From Echeneis naucrates (taxonomy: Eukaryota; Chordata; Actinopteri; Carangiformes; Echeneidae): DNA of 64,000 bases. The stretch's first letter is position 1. Each line of letters opens with the position of its first letter. Below, piece by piece: positions 48,744 to 60,197 of this stretch. The notes beneath the pieces were generated by a model. It had not been told where the DNA came from. It saw only the letters and a program-made list of their open reading frames with translations, and did no database searches. The stretch is from positions 10,847,623-10,911,622 of the forward strand of contig NC_042515.1 of the NCBI RefSeq assembly GCF_900963305.1, in the 5' to 3' direction. The translations under genes were made by a program, and so were the position numbers.

Positions 48744-49942
48744 TCACAAAGTCCTTTTATAAATTTGCTTGCAGACTTGACACTCACAAGTAAGTTCCTG
48801 AAAAATGAAAACACATTAGGCTGTGAAATTTACCACTTCACATTGGTATTATATTGTAATGGTTATTGTATAGTAGTGCTATGTGGATGAATAAATTGGC
48901 TGGGGTCACCTTGTCATGTATGTCTATTATCTGTCTTTATCTAAAACATAATTCTTTTATCAGTTAAATATCACATGACAAATCAATAGACAACTGGTTT
49001 CTGTAATTTCCAAAATCTCTGATGACAATATAATCAGGATAAATACTGCCAGTTACCAAATGAAGCTCATCTCCCTCAATCCAGTGAATCCATCCTCTAT
49101 TTTTCTTCTCCCCTCTCTGAACACACACCAACTTATCTTGGTCCCAGTTGACCACAGTCTAACAAAGAAATGGCTCATGAAAAATACATATTTCTTAGAT
49201 TATGTGAAAGCACTCACAGCAACATAGGACACACAATCCTCCTTTGTGACAAACAAGACTTTATTTGCACCAAATATAACAGTTTTTACCAAGCACGATC
49301 GGCTGTCCAGTCCTCCAGTCACCTCTTTGAACTCTTCTCCAATTGTGAATGAACACTCATATGTTCTGAAGGTAGTGATGGCTCTGGTCGTGAAAACATC
49401 TCCATTTTGCTTAATTTTAACACTGAGGTAGTCTTACGCGTTGCAAAATCAATGCCTGCATGTCAAAATGATATGACGTACTTGTTAGAAAAAGCCACCG
49501 TTCTCATAACAGCAAACAAACAAACATTTATTCCCACAAAATATAAACAAATATAAATATAAACAAAATATAAGCTAAGCATGATGATGATAGCTCATGG
49601 TTCTTACTCCTTAATGAATGTTTTTTAATGTTTCATAATAATAATAATACATGTTATTTCTATTGCACCTTACATTTTAGCAATCTCAAAGTGCGACAGA
49701 GCAACAATTAAAAAATGATCAAGCTCAAGAAATAGTTGTATATATTCCCATTCGGAAAATTTTCTGTTAACTGTACAAATTTCTTTCCATGTCATAGTGA
49801 AACATTTGATCCAAAAACATTCAATACAATTTCCACGTGGATCTTGACAAATAAAGTGCTGAAACTTACCAAGTGCAATCATATATCCATCAAAATTCAC
49901 ATTTCTGCTAAGAGCCCATGCCCCACTGTAGTCAACAGGCAT
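48744..49942 (-). CDS. rbp7: Cellular retinol-binding protein, rbp7-like, with an exon 2 deletion
   Basis: Member of the intracellular lipid-binding family, cytosolic carriers of retinol. Exons (minus): 49870-49942, 49290-49455, 49057-49158, 48744-48797 (stop TGA). Exon 1 starts [12 protein letters not shown] and ends YMIAL. Exon 3 has [19 protein letters not shown], keeping the retinol-contact Gln. Exon 4 gives [17 protein letters not shown]. Exons 3 and 4 have normal sizes. Exon 2 is 166 bases where the family has 179. It opens with GIDFATRK in one frame, then continues [18 protein letters not shown] in another, so about 13 bases are missing just after the second helix. An AG at 49433-49434 could serve as acceptor for a shorter exon (49290-49432) that restores frame and gives 123 aa without that helix. 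Either the gene is damaged or it uses that acceptor. The rbp7 symbol leans on the 1p36.22-type neighbours. Confidence 0.82.
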
Positions 49943-52900
49943 CCGGGATGTTTTTCTGACCCTCAGACAAGTATCAGGCATGAATTTAAGCTTTTGGTGA
50001 AGGATGTTTAACTCTATCAGCAGCTATTTGGCACACACACACGGGAGGAGCAATGGAGGGTGGCCATATTTTCTTTCTTTCTTTTTTTTTTCTGTTTCTG
50101 TTAAGACAAACGTTTCAAAACAAGATGGTATTTTTAAACCACATCTTAACTTTACATTCTTTGAATTGAGCAATGAGCAAAAAAAAAAAAAAAAGAATCA
50201 CTTGAAGCTGAAGTTCAAGTGGCGAATTTTAATCTTTAGGGCTTTCAATGCGAGGCAAATGTCTCTGTGCTTGTGCAGCGTGAAACACAATCCCTCCTCC
50301 TCCTCACATGTGGAACTGCTGCCCTTCCTCAGCTCAACACTTCCAAGCATCAGGAGCAGGGTGCCTGGCTGGATGGCTAACGTCCATGTTTCTCTACATG
50401 CTAGTCTTCCTGGCATATTACAGCAGCAGATGGATACCAAGGAATAAGAGGATACAATTGTAAGCGGTTATGGATAGATATATTACCATTATTCACATTT
50501 CTGTTCTGTAATATTATGTTTACATTCATGTATACTTCTCTGTTTGCAGTCAAATAGTGAATGCAGTATTTACGGCGGTTTTACTGGTTCCTCAATTGTA
50601 CGTCATGGCAAGGTTAGTCGGACGGAAGTAAGAGCATTGAACCGCAGACATCATGCATCATTTGGATGGAAGATGAAACATGGCTCTTCATAAATATTTG
50701 TTTTGTTCAAAGGCCAAAATCTTCCAGATTCTGCAGACAGCCGCTCCTGAACAACCTGTCAGCTTCCATCGCCTTGTCCTTCATCGCTTCTGGTAAATCA
50801 AATTAGATCAGAGTTCTGATGATCACAAGAAGTACGGGAATAACTCTCACCTCTTTTCTTAGGTTTCTCAGTGATATTCACTTTGTTAGACCCTGTTCCT
50901 CAGAGCTTATGGGCCTCGTATCACGTGTTTGGACTGCTGTCATGTGGACAAGGATTATGCACTGCCATCCTGACTCTAACAGCATCAGCATGTGTAAGAT
51001 GGCCGAGTGCTCATTAGGTTTATGAGGAAAAGGCCATCAGTATCACTTATCTGTGTGTGTATTTACAGGCTAAAACGACCCCTGAGCTGTACTACATGTC
51101 TCTTAGTTCTAACGGTCGCCTCTCTTTCCAGTACAGGTGAAATGCAATTCCTCTAAACGTACATATACTGCATGAGACCGCTCATTTACAGGCTATTAAG
51201 TTCAAGGGAAATAACACCTGCTTGTGTCTATTCAGGTTTTTTCATGGTGAGAGCAGGGATCTGGCTGACTGAGAGGAGGTCTGTGACGGACCACAGCAGA
51301 AACAGTGAATGATAAAACAGCCCAGCTGCCCCACGTTGATATCTGATACTCCACATATTAAGATTTCATGTGGTTTCCATGCCACCAGCAGCTGGTAACT
51401 TAAAACCATGGGAACACACACACAAAAAAAGGGAAAAGTGACTTAATCCATTTGACGTGTAATGGTCACTTCTAAAAATTGCACATCAGTTGTTTGCCCT
51501 GATTATCACAAGTTTTTTCTTTATTTGGTAATGGGTTTTATGTAACAACTGGTGATAATGGCGATAATACATACGTATATAAGTATGATTATGAATAATT
51601 ATACACATAAAAATGCATTACCTGTATTATGTATATGTATTATCTGTATGCTATATTGATGTTGTAAAGATATTTGTCTCACCAGAAAAGTAAAACTATC
51701 TTTAACAGCATGAAAATTAAAAGGGAAGAACCGAGAATCTGTCCCAAAACACAAATTATAGCAAATCAATCATCTAGAGGTTCTTGCCAAAGAAAAAAAA
51801 AAAAAAATAAAACACCACAACCACTTTGGTGGCAGTAAACACATGTATAAACTATAAACTGGGAAATCCAACCAGTGCACTTTTCAATTTCAAGTAGCCA
51901 TATAGTTTAACTATCCCCATTTCCTACCAAAAGAATAACATTCTTCAGATAATATGCATTCACCACAAATCAGATGATTTCACAACTAATAAGTCACATT
52001 TGGAAAATTGAGAATTGATAAAGTCACTGAAAGCAAATGAAAGAAAACAATCATATGTTAGGAAAACACTTCCTAACCCTGTGAGGGTTTTTTTTTTTTT
52101 GTTTGTTTTATGTAAGGGTTAGGGTTAGGGTTAGGGTTAGGTATTTAAATGACACGAAAAGCCACCTCAAAATAAAATGACTTCTCACCTGAGGAGCACA
52201 CATACTGATTTCAGTGGAACATGAAAATGTGTGGGCTGGTAATGCGCTTTTGTGTTGGCGAAGCACCAAATATACTGAATTAAACTAAACATGTGAATCA
52301 CAGCTTTGTTACCGTAATAAAAAATACAAACAATTATTAAAGCAGACAGGCTCATTTTCACTCTTTGAAAGTCTCACTCTGTGATATTTTGTTTGGGAGA
52401 TGGAGTAGGGGCCGAGAAATATGAAACATACAATCAGTAGCTGCATAACTGAAAATTCACCTGAGATCCGACATGATTCCAAATGAAGAATAATCCTGGA
52501 ATTATTTTAAGGCACCAGATGTGAACATTAGATGGTCATACAGCGTTTTGCAGTGTATACTTCATTATGGTCTTAATAAGGCTCTGTTAAACCAAAATCA
52601 TTTCACACACGTATACAAGTAATCTAATGAGGTTTTAACCTTCAAAATAAAAAAGGACCATACCTTCTGTTTTTTTACTCAACTATTCAACAGATATACT
52701 TCCCACCCACAAATGTAACATTAACCTTTTCCGGATTTTAATTTGCCATCCCATCGTAATGCATTAGCAATGCTTTCTTGCTGGTGGAATCATGTGCTGG
52801 AAAACAGCATCCCTTTTAATGTGCGAAACCACAAACTGCATGATGTACTTTGCACAGTGTACAGTGTAAACAGAAGCAAATGGATCCACAGAGAAGGGCC

Positions 52901-52993
52901 GATTTCCGGCTGCCACACTAATACTTACTTTTGTGGATGCTTTATTCAGGTTTAAGTTCATGTATCTGGACCCTAAAAGATGTTTGGTTGGCT
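49943..52993. other. Intergenic, rbp7-like gene to h6pd
   Basis: No exon I can support. Open frames at 50004-50447 (+) and 50198-50440 (-) overlap and resemble nothing known. There is an A-run at 50179-50194, a T-run and interstitial telomeric repeats near 52.09-52.14 kb, and otherwise AT-rich unique sequence. Confidence 0.5.
52114..52142 (+). repeat. Short interstitial telomeric repeat
   Basis: Four full TTAGGG units with partial units at both ends, preceded by a T-run (52089-52100) and GTTTGTTT. Confidence 0.93.
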
Positions 52994-52999
52994 TTTATT
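52994..52999 (-). other. h6pd: Poly(A) signal for h6pd
   Basis: AATAAA on the minus strand, about 70 bases after the homologous stop codon at 53069-53071. A second copy is at 52941-52946. Confidence 0.5.
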
Positions 53000-53068
53000 C
53001 TTTTCCCAAAACCGGCTGGTGACCTCAAGCAGCTCAAAAGAAGAATTCAATGTCCTGGATCATAACCT

Positions 53069-56031
53069 CTATCCTAAAAGTGCATCATAGTCGACAAACC
53101 ACACTAGCGTTCCATTAGTTGGCTTCACCCCAGTGACGGGCCATTTCAATGGGTTGGTCTTCACTCGGCTCAGCTGGGTGACCATCTCATGCTTGCCTTT
53201 ACCCTATCACTAAAAGAGCCACTCTCTGGGCTCGGTTAATGGCACTGAACGTGAGGCTCATACGCTGGTGAGGTTTGTCGGGGCTCTCAGTGAAGGCCAC
53301 CAGTTTGTCTCCCAGTTCATCCTCTTTAGTTCCCGGGAACAAAGAAGCTGTGTGGCTGTCATAGCCAACTCCCAACAGTATGTAGTGGAAGACGGAGCCA
53401 TTAATCAACCTGCTGACTTCTTTCTCGTAGAACTGTGCTCCTCCGTCCTCCTCAACACATAAACGATGGTTGAGGTGCACTGGCATGGGGTGGATGTTAA
53501 AATATGGTATCTTCACATGATGGAGCAGCTGGCTATACACTGTGTAGAAATTAGAGTCGAGTTCAGTAAGCGGCACGCAGCGCTCGTCCACCATCCACAC
53601 ATGGGTGTCTCTCCAGGGGAAAGTGAAGTGGTGCAGGGCCAACCTGTGGAACAGAGCGAGGGGCGTAGAGCCACCGGAGAAGGCGACATGGAAAACACCG
53701 CTTTTACTCACTGCTGCCTCAGCCGCATCCTGCAAGTCTTTAGCTAGCTCCTCCACGAGCTCCTCAGCCCAGGCAGACACCATCTCATCATCCCGAAATT
53801 TGCCTCTGACCACTTTGAAACCACTTGTTGATGTGCCACCCATCTGATCAGGGCTTATTATTACCACCTCGCTGTTGTAGGTAATATCATTCCCCTTTAC
53901 AAGGACATCCAGCATATCCCCGTTGTCTGAACCACCAGGGTAGATGCGGGGAAAAGCGTTTGATAGACTACTGAGGAGTGGTGTCCACAGGCCCCAGGAA
54001 GCCAGCAGGTTTTCAGTACTAATAAAACTATTCTTATGTCCAGCAAGAATGTGAGAAATCAGTTCTGCATAAGCTTCCCTCTCCTTTGACGGGGTTTGCA
54101 CATAGTAGTCTGAAATAGCCAAACCTAAAACATTGACATCAGTATGCTCCGTCACCTCCTTCCACCCGTTCATTAAAACTGGCTTGAACAAAGTTTTACT
54201 TACAAGAATTGCTGGATATTTCAGACTGCCATGCCCAAAGTAGTAAATGATCTGTTTGGGCTTGCAGTGAATGCTGTTGCTGTTCTGAAGACAAACAATA
54301 TCATTCTTGAAAAGTACACGAGCATAGCCCACCCGTTCGTCTAACATCTTCCCTGAGATGAGAAAAATCGGCACACCTTCATACTGGGTTTCAGCGATGC
54401 GTGCCAATACGGCTGAAACATACAAACACAAAAATAACTTATTAACTCGTCAATTATATTTGTAGTTTCTTTTTTAACAACTCTGTAAAGATCACACAAA
54501 ACCACATTGACTAAAAGTAAAGGCTTTAAAGTTCTCACCTGCAAATGTTGGCGTGAAAGTGATGTGATCCTTGGTCTTATTCAGCTCCTGTTGAACCTCT
54601 GCGTTGTAAGCTTGATACTGCCCGATCACAGCCTGGTTCTTTCCCAAAGGGAGCAGGGAACTAATGACCCGAAGCTTATTGTTCATGACTTCCTCATGGC
54701 TGCTCAGATTCTTGGGAAGCCTCATCGTCAGTAGCGTCATGACCTCAGTTAGGTGATTCTGCAGTACATCTCTGATCACCCCATATTGGTCATAGAAGGG
54801 AATCCGCCCTTGAGGACAAACAAAACAAGTTTGTTGTTTGAAAAACAAGTGAAAGTGTGAACACACGTCTCTTCCTTCAGAACTCAAGACATTCTCTCAC
54901 ATGTAGTAAGAGTGAATTACCACAGATCTTATGCAATGTGATGCAGTCACCTTTGTGTACGGTCAGTCTCACAATCGAAACTATAAGAACATGATGACAC
55001 CAGGAGGTAGCATGAGATCATGGGATTTAGAGTCTTCACCCCCAATTATCACTAATCAGTGCAGTCAGTTCCTTAAATTTCAGTGCTACAGAAATTATCC
55101 ACAGAAGATGAATATTCCACAGGGGTCTCCTCCTCTCTAAAACAAACCGACCGACTGATGTGACTGATAACCAGGAAGGCTACATATTATACCTTTAACA
55201 TCAAGAGTCTCTTTTAAGACAATCTCCACTCTCTCGATGTGGTGCTTGTTCCAGATAGGATCCAGGAAGTTCTTGTTCTCTGCTCTGAATGGAAGTATCT
55301 GTGCAACCACCTTTTCACAAAAGCAGAAAAACATGGAATTAAACCAAGTATCTCAATTACAGATTCACAGGTGAAGGCGGTGTGGAGGAGCTCCTTACCT
55401 GCTTCCCCAGGTAATGGTCGATTCTGTACATTTCCTCATCTTTCAAGGAATTCCCGAGCTGAGCCGTTAGTACCTCAGCACTAAATAAGTCATGGCCAAA
55501 AGGTTTCTCCAGCACCACCCTCAACCATGCCCTACTGGTAGGCCTGCAGCTGCTATTGATTTTATCAGCAATGTCTGCATATGCAAACGCTGGTACTGAG
55601 AGGTAGAAGAGTCTGCCCGCCTCTGTCATTCCTTCTTCCTGAAGTTGTTTCTCAATGTACTTGGCCAGATCCTGGTAGTCTTCCAGGGTTTTCAGCTGCC
55701 GATATTGTGAAAGTCGAAGGAACTGCTCTTTGAGAACAGCACAGCGCTCCTCGGGCAGGTCCTTTGGGCATGACACTGCCTTTAGGATCTCAAAGAGGAC
55801 GGGTATGGCCGTGTCAGTTGGGGACAGTCCTCCGCCGTAAAAAGAAAAGGTGTTTCCACTGCTGACCTGGCTGACATACAGCTGGAAGAAGCCGTTCCAC
55901 AAGTATTTCTTTGCTAGGTCACCTGTGCCCCCGACTATAACCACCGTAACGTGGCCGGGCTTCTGTGCCTCCTCTCCATATCCTCCCTGGGCACAAAGAG
56001 TGACCAGGAGGAGGAACACAGTTGCAAACAT
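53069..56031 (-). CDS. h6pd: Hexose-6-phosphate dehydrogenase / 6-phosphogluconolactonase (GDH/6PGL), C-terminal frameshift
   Basis: ER-lumen enzyme of the first two pentose-phosphate steps; it makes NADPH, which feeds 11-beta-HSD1. Exons (minus): 55399-56031, 55193-55310, 54539-54808, 53069-54412. The signal peptide is MFATVFLLLVTLCAQGGYG. The Rossmann motif GGTGDLAKK is at residues 34-42. The G6PD active-site motif RIDHYLGK is at 203-210, with EKPFGHD before it. The lactonase half has FSGGSTPLALFH, MVDERCVPL and HTASLFPGT. As written, the frame stops at 53199 after LLVIG, giving 744 aa. One base extra in the GGG run (CCC at 53202-53204, plus strand) shifts it. Without that base it would run on through KHEMVTQLSRVKTNPLKWPV to DYDALLG and stop at 53069, about 787 aa (human 791). 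A genuine truncating allele or an assembly error are both possible. A 5'UTR acceptor lies at 56056/56057. Confidence 0.95.
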
Positions 56032-56056
56032 GCTCTGATCCTAACCGTCCAAACTC
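56032..56056 (-). other. h6pd: 5'UTR part of the h6pd start-codon exon
   Basis: The acceptor TGTCTTACAG|GAGTTTGG (minus strand) precedes the ATG by about 25 bases, so an upstream non-coding exon is expected. Confidence 0.6.
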
Positions 56057-56255
56057 CTGTAAGACAACAGCAATTGAGAGACATTACACTGAGGAAATGA
56101 ATGCAGCCCCAAACACAGTATGAGCTTCAAACAGGTTGAGCACACCACCCATACGGTAGACAACGTTGTATTCCTTCAATGATCATGAATCTGAGTAATA
56201 GTCAAAGTTTTATTCAAATAACCTACGCTAAAACAAAGTGAAAAAGATTACGTTA

Positions 56256-57460
56256 CCCAGCAAAGTCTCTGCCCGTGGTCCCTTCAGGTCCCGGTGTTGT
56301 TGTGCAGTGATATAATCTTGTGAGTGAACAGTGTAGTGATCACTGGGCACAAATAGAGCAGCCGGGTAGACTTTGCACTTTGCTCAGGGCATCGAGCTTC
56401 AAGTACAAGAAGCCCGTTGTTGATAGACAGTGCGGGGGAGCTCTGACAAACTTACAGAAGATTTCCCCAAATCATTTATTTAGCAAGATGGAGAAGTTAA
56501 ACAAATAATTAAAAAGTCAGACTTTTAGTTTAAAATTAACATAAATTATTCAACTTAAGTAAGATCTGGTGTGTGTGTGTACATATTTTTATATATATAT
56601 AAAGCATTGATATCTTTCTATATTTCTTAAACAAAAAGCTGCTGTCATCAGTGATATATATGTTGACGCTCAACATTTGGAAACCATGACTTCCACAGTC
56701 ATTTTTGTTTGTACAGTGGCAATGCAAACAACAAAGGCCAAATCATGAAACAGGAGAGCAGAATTATACCTCTGCTTTTTTCTTTTCTTTTTTTTTTTTC
56801 ATTGCATAATAAAAGCTTCTTAAAAATCATAAATAACAACCTCCCACCCAGTAAAGTCTCTGCTCATGATCACTTCAGAAGCACTATCGGGGCGCAGCGC
56901 TTCAGTTACAGATGCAGTGATTATTGAATACAATTAGAGCTGTGAAAACTGTAGAGCAGCCGGGCAGACTTTGCACTTTGTTTAGGGCATTGAGCTTCCA
57001 GTACAACAAGTCTGCTGTTGATAGAGAGTGCTGGGAACCTCTGACCAACTCATTCGCGGTTTTGCAAGCACTCAGAAAGAATCCCCCTAATAATCCCATC
57101 AACAGAGTGGTATCTTATCTTAAAAGACACTATCTTTATTCAGGATTTGACATTACATTTCTGCAGCTGTTCCCACGAAATATTGCAGTTTTTTTCCAAC
57201 ACATGACCCCCCCCCCCTCAATCACAAGCTGCTTTTATTTCACCAAAGATAATCTTCCCTTACATCACATTAACGCTGTAATTCAACTCATCTATCCATC
57301 GAATTTGCCTCGAAAAGGGCATTTTGTTGTTGTCCACGCTGCACTACACTCATGTCATTAGCCCTTATTTATATTTTACAGCTTTATATTTTTGTGTAAA
57401 ATAAAGCATCGATATCTTTCTATATTTCTTAAACAAAAAGCTGCTGTCATCAGTGATTTA
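56256..57460. repeat. Local duplication in the h6pd 5' intron
   Basis: Two diverged copies lie in the same orientation. AAAGTCTCTGC occurs at about 56261 and 56852. AGAGCAGCCGGGYAGACTTT, followed by GCACTTTG, occurs at 56355 and 56953. TATCTTTCTATATTTCTTAA, followed by ACAAAAAGCTGCTGTCATCA, occurs at 56610 and 57413. Offsets of about 590, 598 and 803 bases show one insertion or deletion of about 200 bases between the copies. Not a repeat family I recognise. Confidence 0.8.
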
Positions 57461-57484
57461 CTCTCTGATTGGTTCCTTCATTCT

Positions 57485-57635
57485 TTTATTTCATCTGGGG
57501 TTCACCTGGCGCAGGTTGCCGGTCTATTAGAGGGCCAACATGTAGAAACAGACAAGCATTCAATTTAAAGTCACCAATTGACCTAAACATGCATGTCCTT
57601 GGACTGTAGGATGAAGCCAGCCAGCGTGCCACCCT
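57485..57635 (-). repeat. Teleost dispersed repeat, same family as at 16.4 kb
   Basis: Minus-strand copy with GGACATGCATGTTTAGGTCA, ATTGGTGACTTTAAATTG and GTGAACCCCAGATGAAAT in the same order as at 16390-16720; diverged. Confidence 0.6.
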
Positions 57636-58490
57636 TCATTAAAAAGGATGTATTTCAGTTTTAAATGCTTGTTTTACGCATTCAGTGGTTGAAAACTATA
57701 GCTATCACCCAATAACACCTGTAAATATTGTTATCATTGATGAGAAACTGGGCCAAAGTAACTTTTTAAATGTTTGCTGAAACACTAACTGATAAATTCT
57801 GGGATGGTTTGAGGTCTTGAAGTCTACAGACTGGTTCATTCCTCAGACTAGGAGCCTACATGGTACACAGTTGGCAAGCTTGACAGTTAAAGTGAGAACG
57901 AAGGCAGCTGAAATGAATTCTTCACACTTGATGCTTATTATGTTCACGTATAGCTGATGCTGTGGAAAATGGTCGAGTCACACTTGTGATGATTTTGGAG
58001 GCTGGTGTTTGTGATTCTGTTCCCATTTCTTTGTCCATCTTTAGGATGGCAGAGTTTACTGGATTCACTGAAGTGTATGGAGCTACATGAGCAGGTCAGG
58101 TCATTGTAGGAAACCTCATCAGAGACCCCATCAGGTCTGATCCAGGTTTGACTGAGTGACCTCACTTTACAACTCCAAACTTTTCGACCGACTTACAGTG
58201 ATCCTGGTCTTTCTGCTAAATCAACAAAAAGTGTGTAAACAACAGAAGAACAACCTTGGGGGCTGATTTTATCAGCTTCGGGGTTAATTTATCTCTAAAA
58301 TGAGGGACTACATTATCCGGTGTGCCGCGTGAGGCGGACTAGCTCCGCCGCCATCCACCTGCTAGCTGCCAAACTGCGCCGCCATCAAAACTCACACCCG
58401 GTTCTTCCCGGTCTGACAATCAAAGCTGCTCTTCGTGTGTCCGGGCACAAATAAGACGACTAAAGTCCGAGGAGGGGACACGGTACTGAC

Positions 58491-58620
58491 CTGCCCCGGA
58501 GACCCACGGACGGTCCGACTCCCTCCACCGGCAGAGCCGCTTCCTGCTCCGGTCACGTGACACGGTCCCACTCCAGAGACAGGCAGACAGCTGCTCAGGT
58601 GGACCGACCGACCGACTCCT
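58491..58620 (-). promoter_or_regulatory. h6pd: Candidate h6pd promoter and non-coding exon 1
   Basis: A CpG-rich block with a minus-strand donor GGGGCAG|GTCAGT at 58491/58490. It could join to the acceptor at 56056/56057 in front of the h6pd ATG. A perfect palindrome, GTCACGTGAC (58552-58561), is an E-box of the USF/TFE (CLEAR) type. The start site is not visible. The assignment to h6pd is by position and strand. Confidence 0.5.
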
Positions 58621-58621
58621 C

Positions 58622-58682
58622 ACCGGGCTGATCCGGGCTGAACCGGGCTGATCCCGGCTGATCCCGGCTGATCCCGGGGGGG
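58622..58682. repeat. Short tandem repeat of a CTGATCCCGG unit
   Basis: About six 10-base copies, some varied (GGGCTGATCC, GGGCTGAACC, CGGCTGATCC), just upstream of the h6pd candidate promoter. Confidence 0.85.
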
Positions 58683-58849
58683 TAACGGCAGCCCAAAGTT
58701 AACAAACACATCTTCATTAAATGGGACGGCGCTTTCATTGAGAACGGAAGTTCTCTTTCCGATACTCTCTTCCTGGTTGCATTACAACCGTCCGCGGTCA
58801 TCTCTTTGTTTTTATTTATTTTACATTTCATCATCTACACGGACAGGTG

Positions 58850-58960
58850 GATGCTCGAGTGCAGGTAATTGGACTGCGGGAGGAAGCCGGTGTACCCAGT
58901 CCTGGGAATCGAACCCAGAACATTGTTGTTGGGAGGCAACGGCCCCCATCAGCCATCAGA
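58850..58960 (-). repeat. Fragment of the same teleost repeat family (5' part)
   Basis: On the minus strand it reads GTTGCCTCCCAACAACAA, then CTGGGTTCGATTCCCAGG, then TTCCTCCCGCAGTCCAATTA. This corresponds to the tRNA-like head of the repeat at 16390-16720. Confidence 0.6.
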
Positions 58961-59869
58961 GACGCGCAGGTCATTCGATGTTGTTGTTTGGCTCACCATC
59001 TTGTATTTAAGGCTTTTCCAGGTGGATTTTGTGTCCTTGGCTGCTGGCTGTCACTTGGGGGCAGCTGCAGACTGCAGCATATTGTCTCAACAAGAGGGAC
59101 CCCTGCTGGTGTCTTTGGGGAGTAGCTGCTCTATTTGTGTCGAATACCTCTCACACAGTCTTCATGCAAAAATGTACAAAAAATAATAAAACAAAACTGA
59201 AATAAAATACGGTGACACGAAGCAGCCGTAGATTACTCAGTGAAGCAGCTGACTTTATGTGGGCAGACTATATGTCCAGTTTGAGCCGCATTAATCAGCT
59301 GTCACCACCCTCTGAATCCAGGCCCACCTCAAACAAAGCAGGTGCCCTTTTGGCCAAATAATCATCTGATTGTTGTGGCCCACACTGCCAGTCGCCCTCT
59401 GTGGAGTTCCCTTTCTCCTCTGAACAAATGTGATTGTTACAGCGTAGGCCTTGACTTAGCAGCCTTGTGGTTGTGAAGCATAATGTAACCTAAACTTCCT
59501 AAAACTTAAATTCCTTTGGACTCCAATTCACGAGTTAAACTTGTTTTTCCTGTCCCAGAAGGAAACATATTGTATTGTTTCGATGTTCTTATTTCAAGGA
59601 CACAAACGAACAATTTGGCAGCACAATTCGTTATTCATAAAGGTGTAACACCAGCATCCCTCAGTAGCTGCTTTTAAATTCTCTTATCACATGGCCATCC
59701 TCTTCTGATGTTTCCAGGATCAACGGTGAACTTTTAGTGTCTACAATTATGCCAGAAAGAACAAAATAATTTTACCAACATTTGATGAAAAACGTGGATC
59801 TGAGAAACAAAACATTTTAATTTGAAAATGCAATGATGACAATTATAGAGACTCTGGCTGCAAAGACAA

Positions 59870-59871
<2 letters not shown>

Positions 59872-59902
<31 letters not shown>
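59872..59902. repeat. (TA)n microsatellite
   Basis: About 15 TA units. Confidence 0.95.
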
Positions 59903-59907
<5 letters not shown>

Positions 59908-60124
59908 GACAGACCTGATTGTTTAACTCTTCCACCAACTCCTCTTGTTATATATTCAAGAATGTCTCACCAATTATATATTCTACTTCAGCTACATTCA
60001 CCCTGATCCTGGCACACACCCCACTGCCTTACAAACAGCTGTAAAGCCTGTGATCGCACTCTATAGCCCTCCCAAGATGGCTGGCCACTGTGAAATGTAA
60101 ACAGTAAACAGGATGGAGCATCCT

Positions 60125-60197
60125 GTGTGTGTGTATGTGTGTGTGTGTGTGTGCGTGTGTGCGTGTGTGTGTGCGTGTGTGTGTGTGTGTGTGTGTG
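60125..60197. repeat. (TG)n microsatellite with CG interruptions
   Basis: About 36 units of TG with occasional CG units. Confidence 0.95.

Noticed and set aside
50004-50447. 147-codon open frame on the plus strand
   Set aside because: Contains A- and T-run translations (Lys and Phe runs) and no recognisable domain; a competing minus-strand frame covers the same DNA.
53199-53210. GTAAAG after LLVIG as a real h6pd donor
   Set aside because: The following sequence is still homologous to H6PD exon sequence, and an intron of about 10 bases is not possible.
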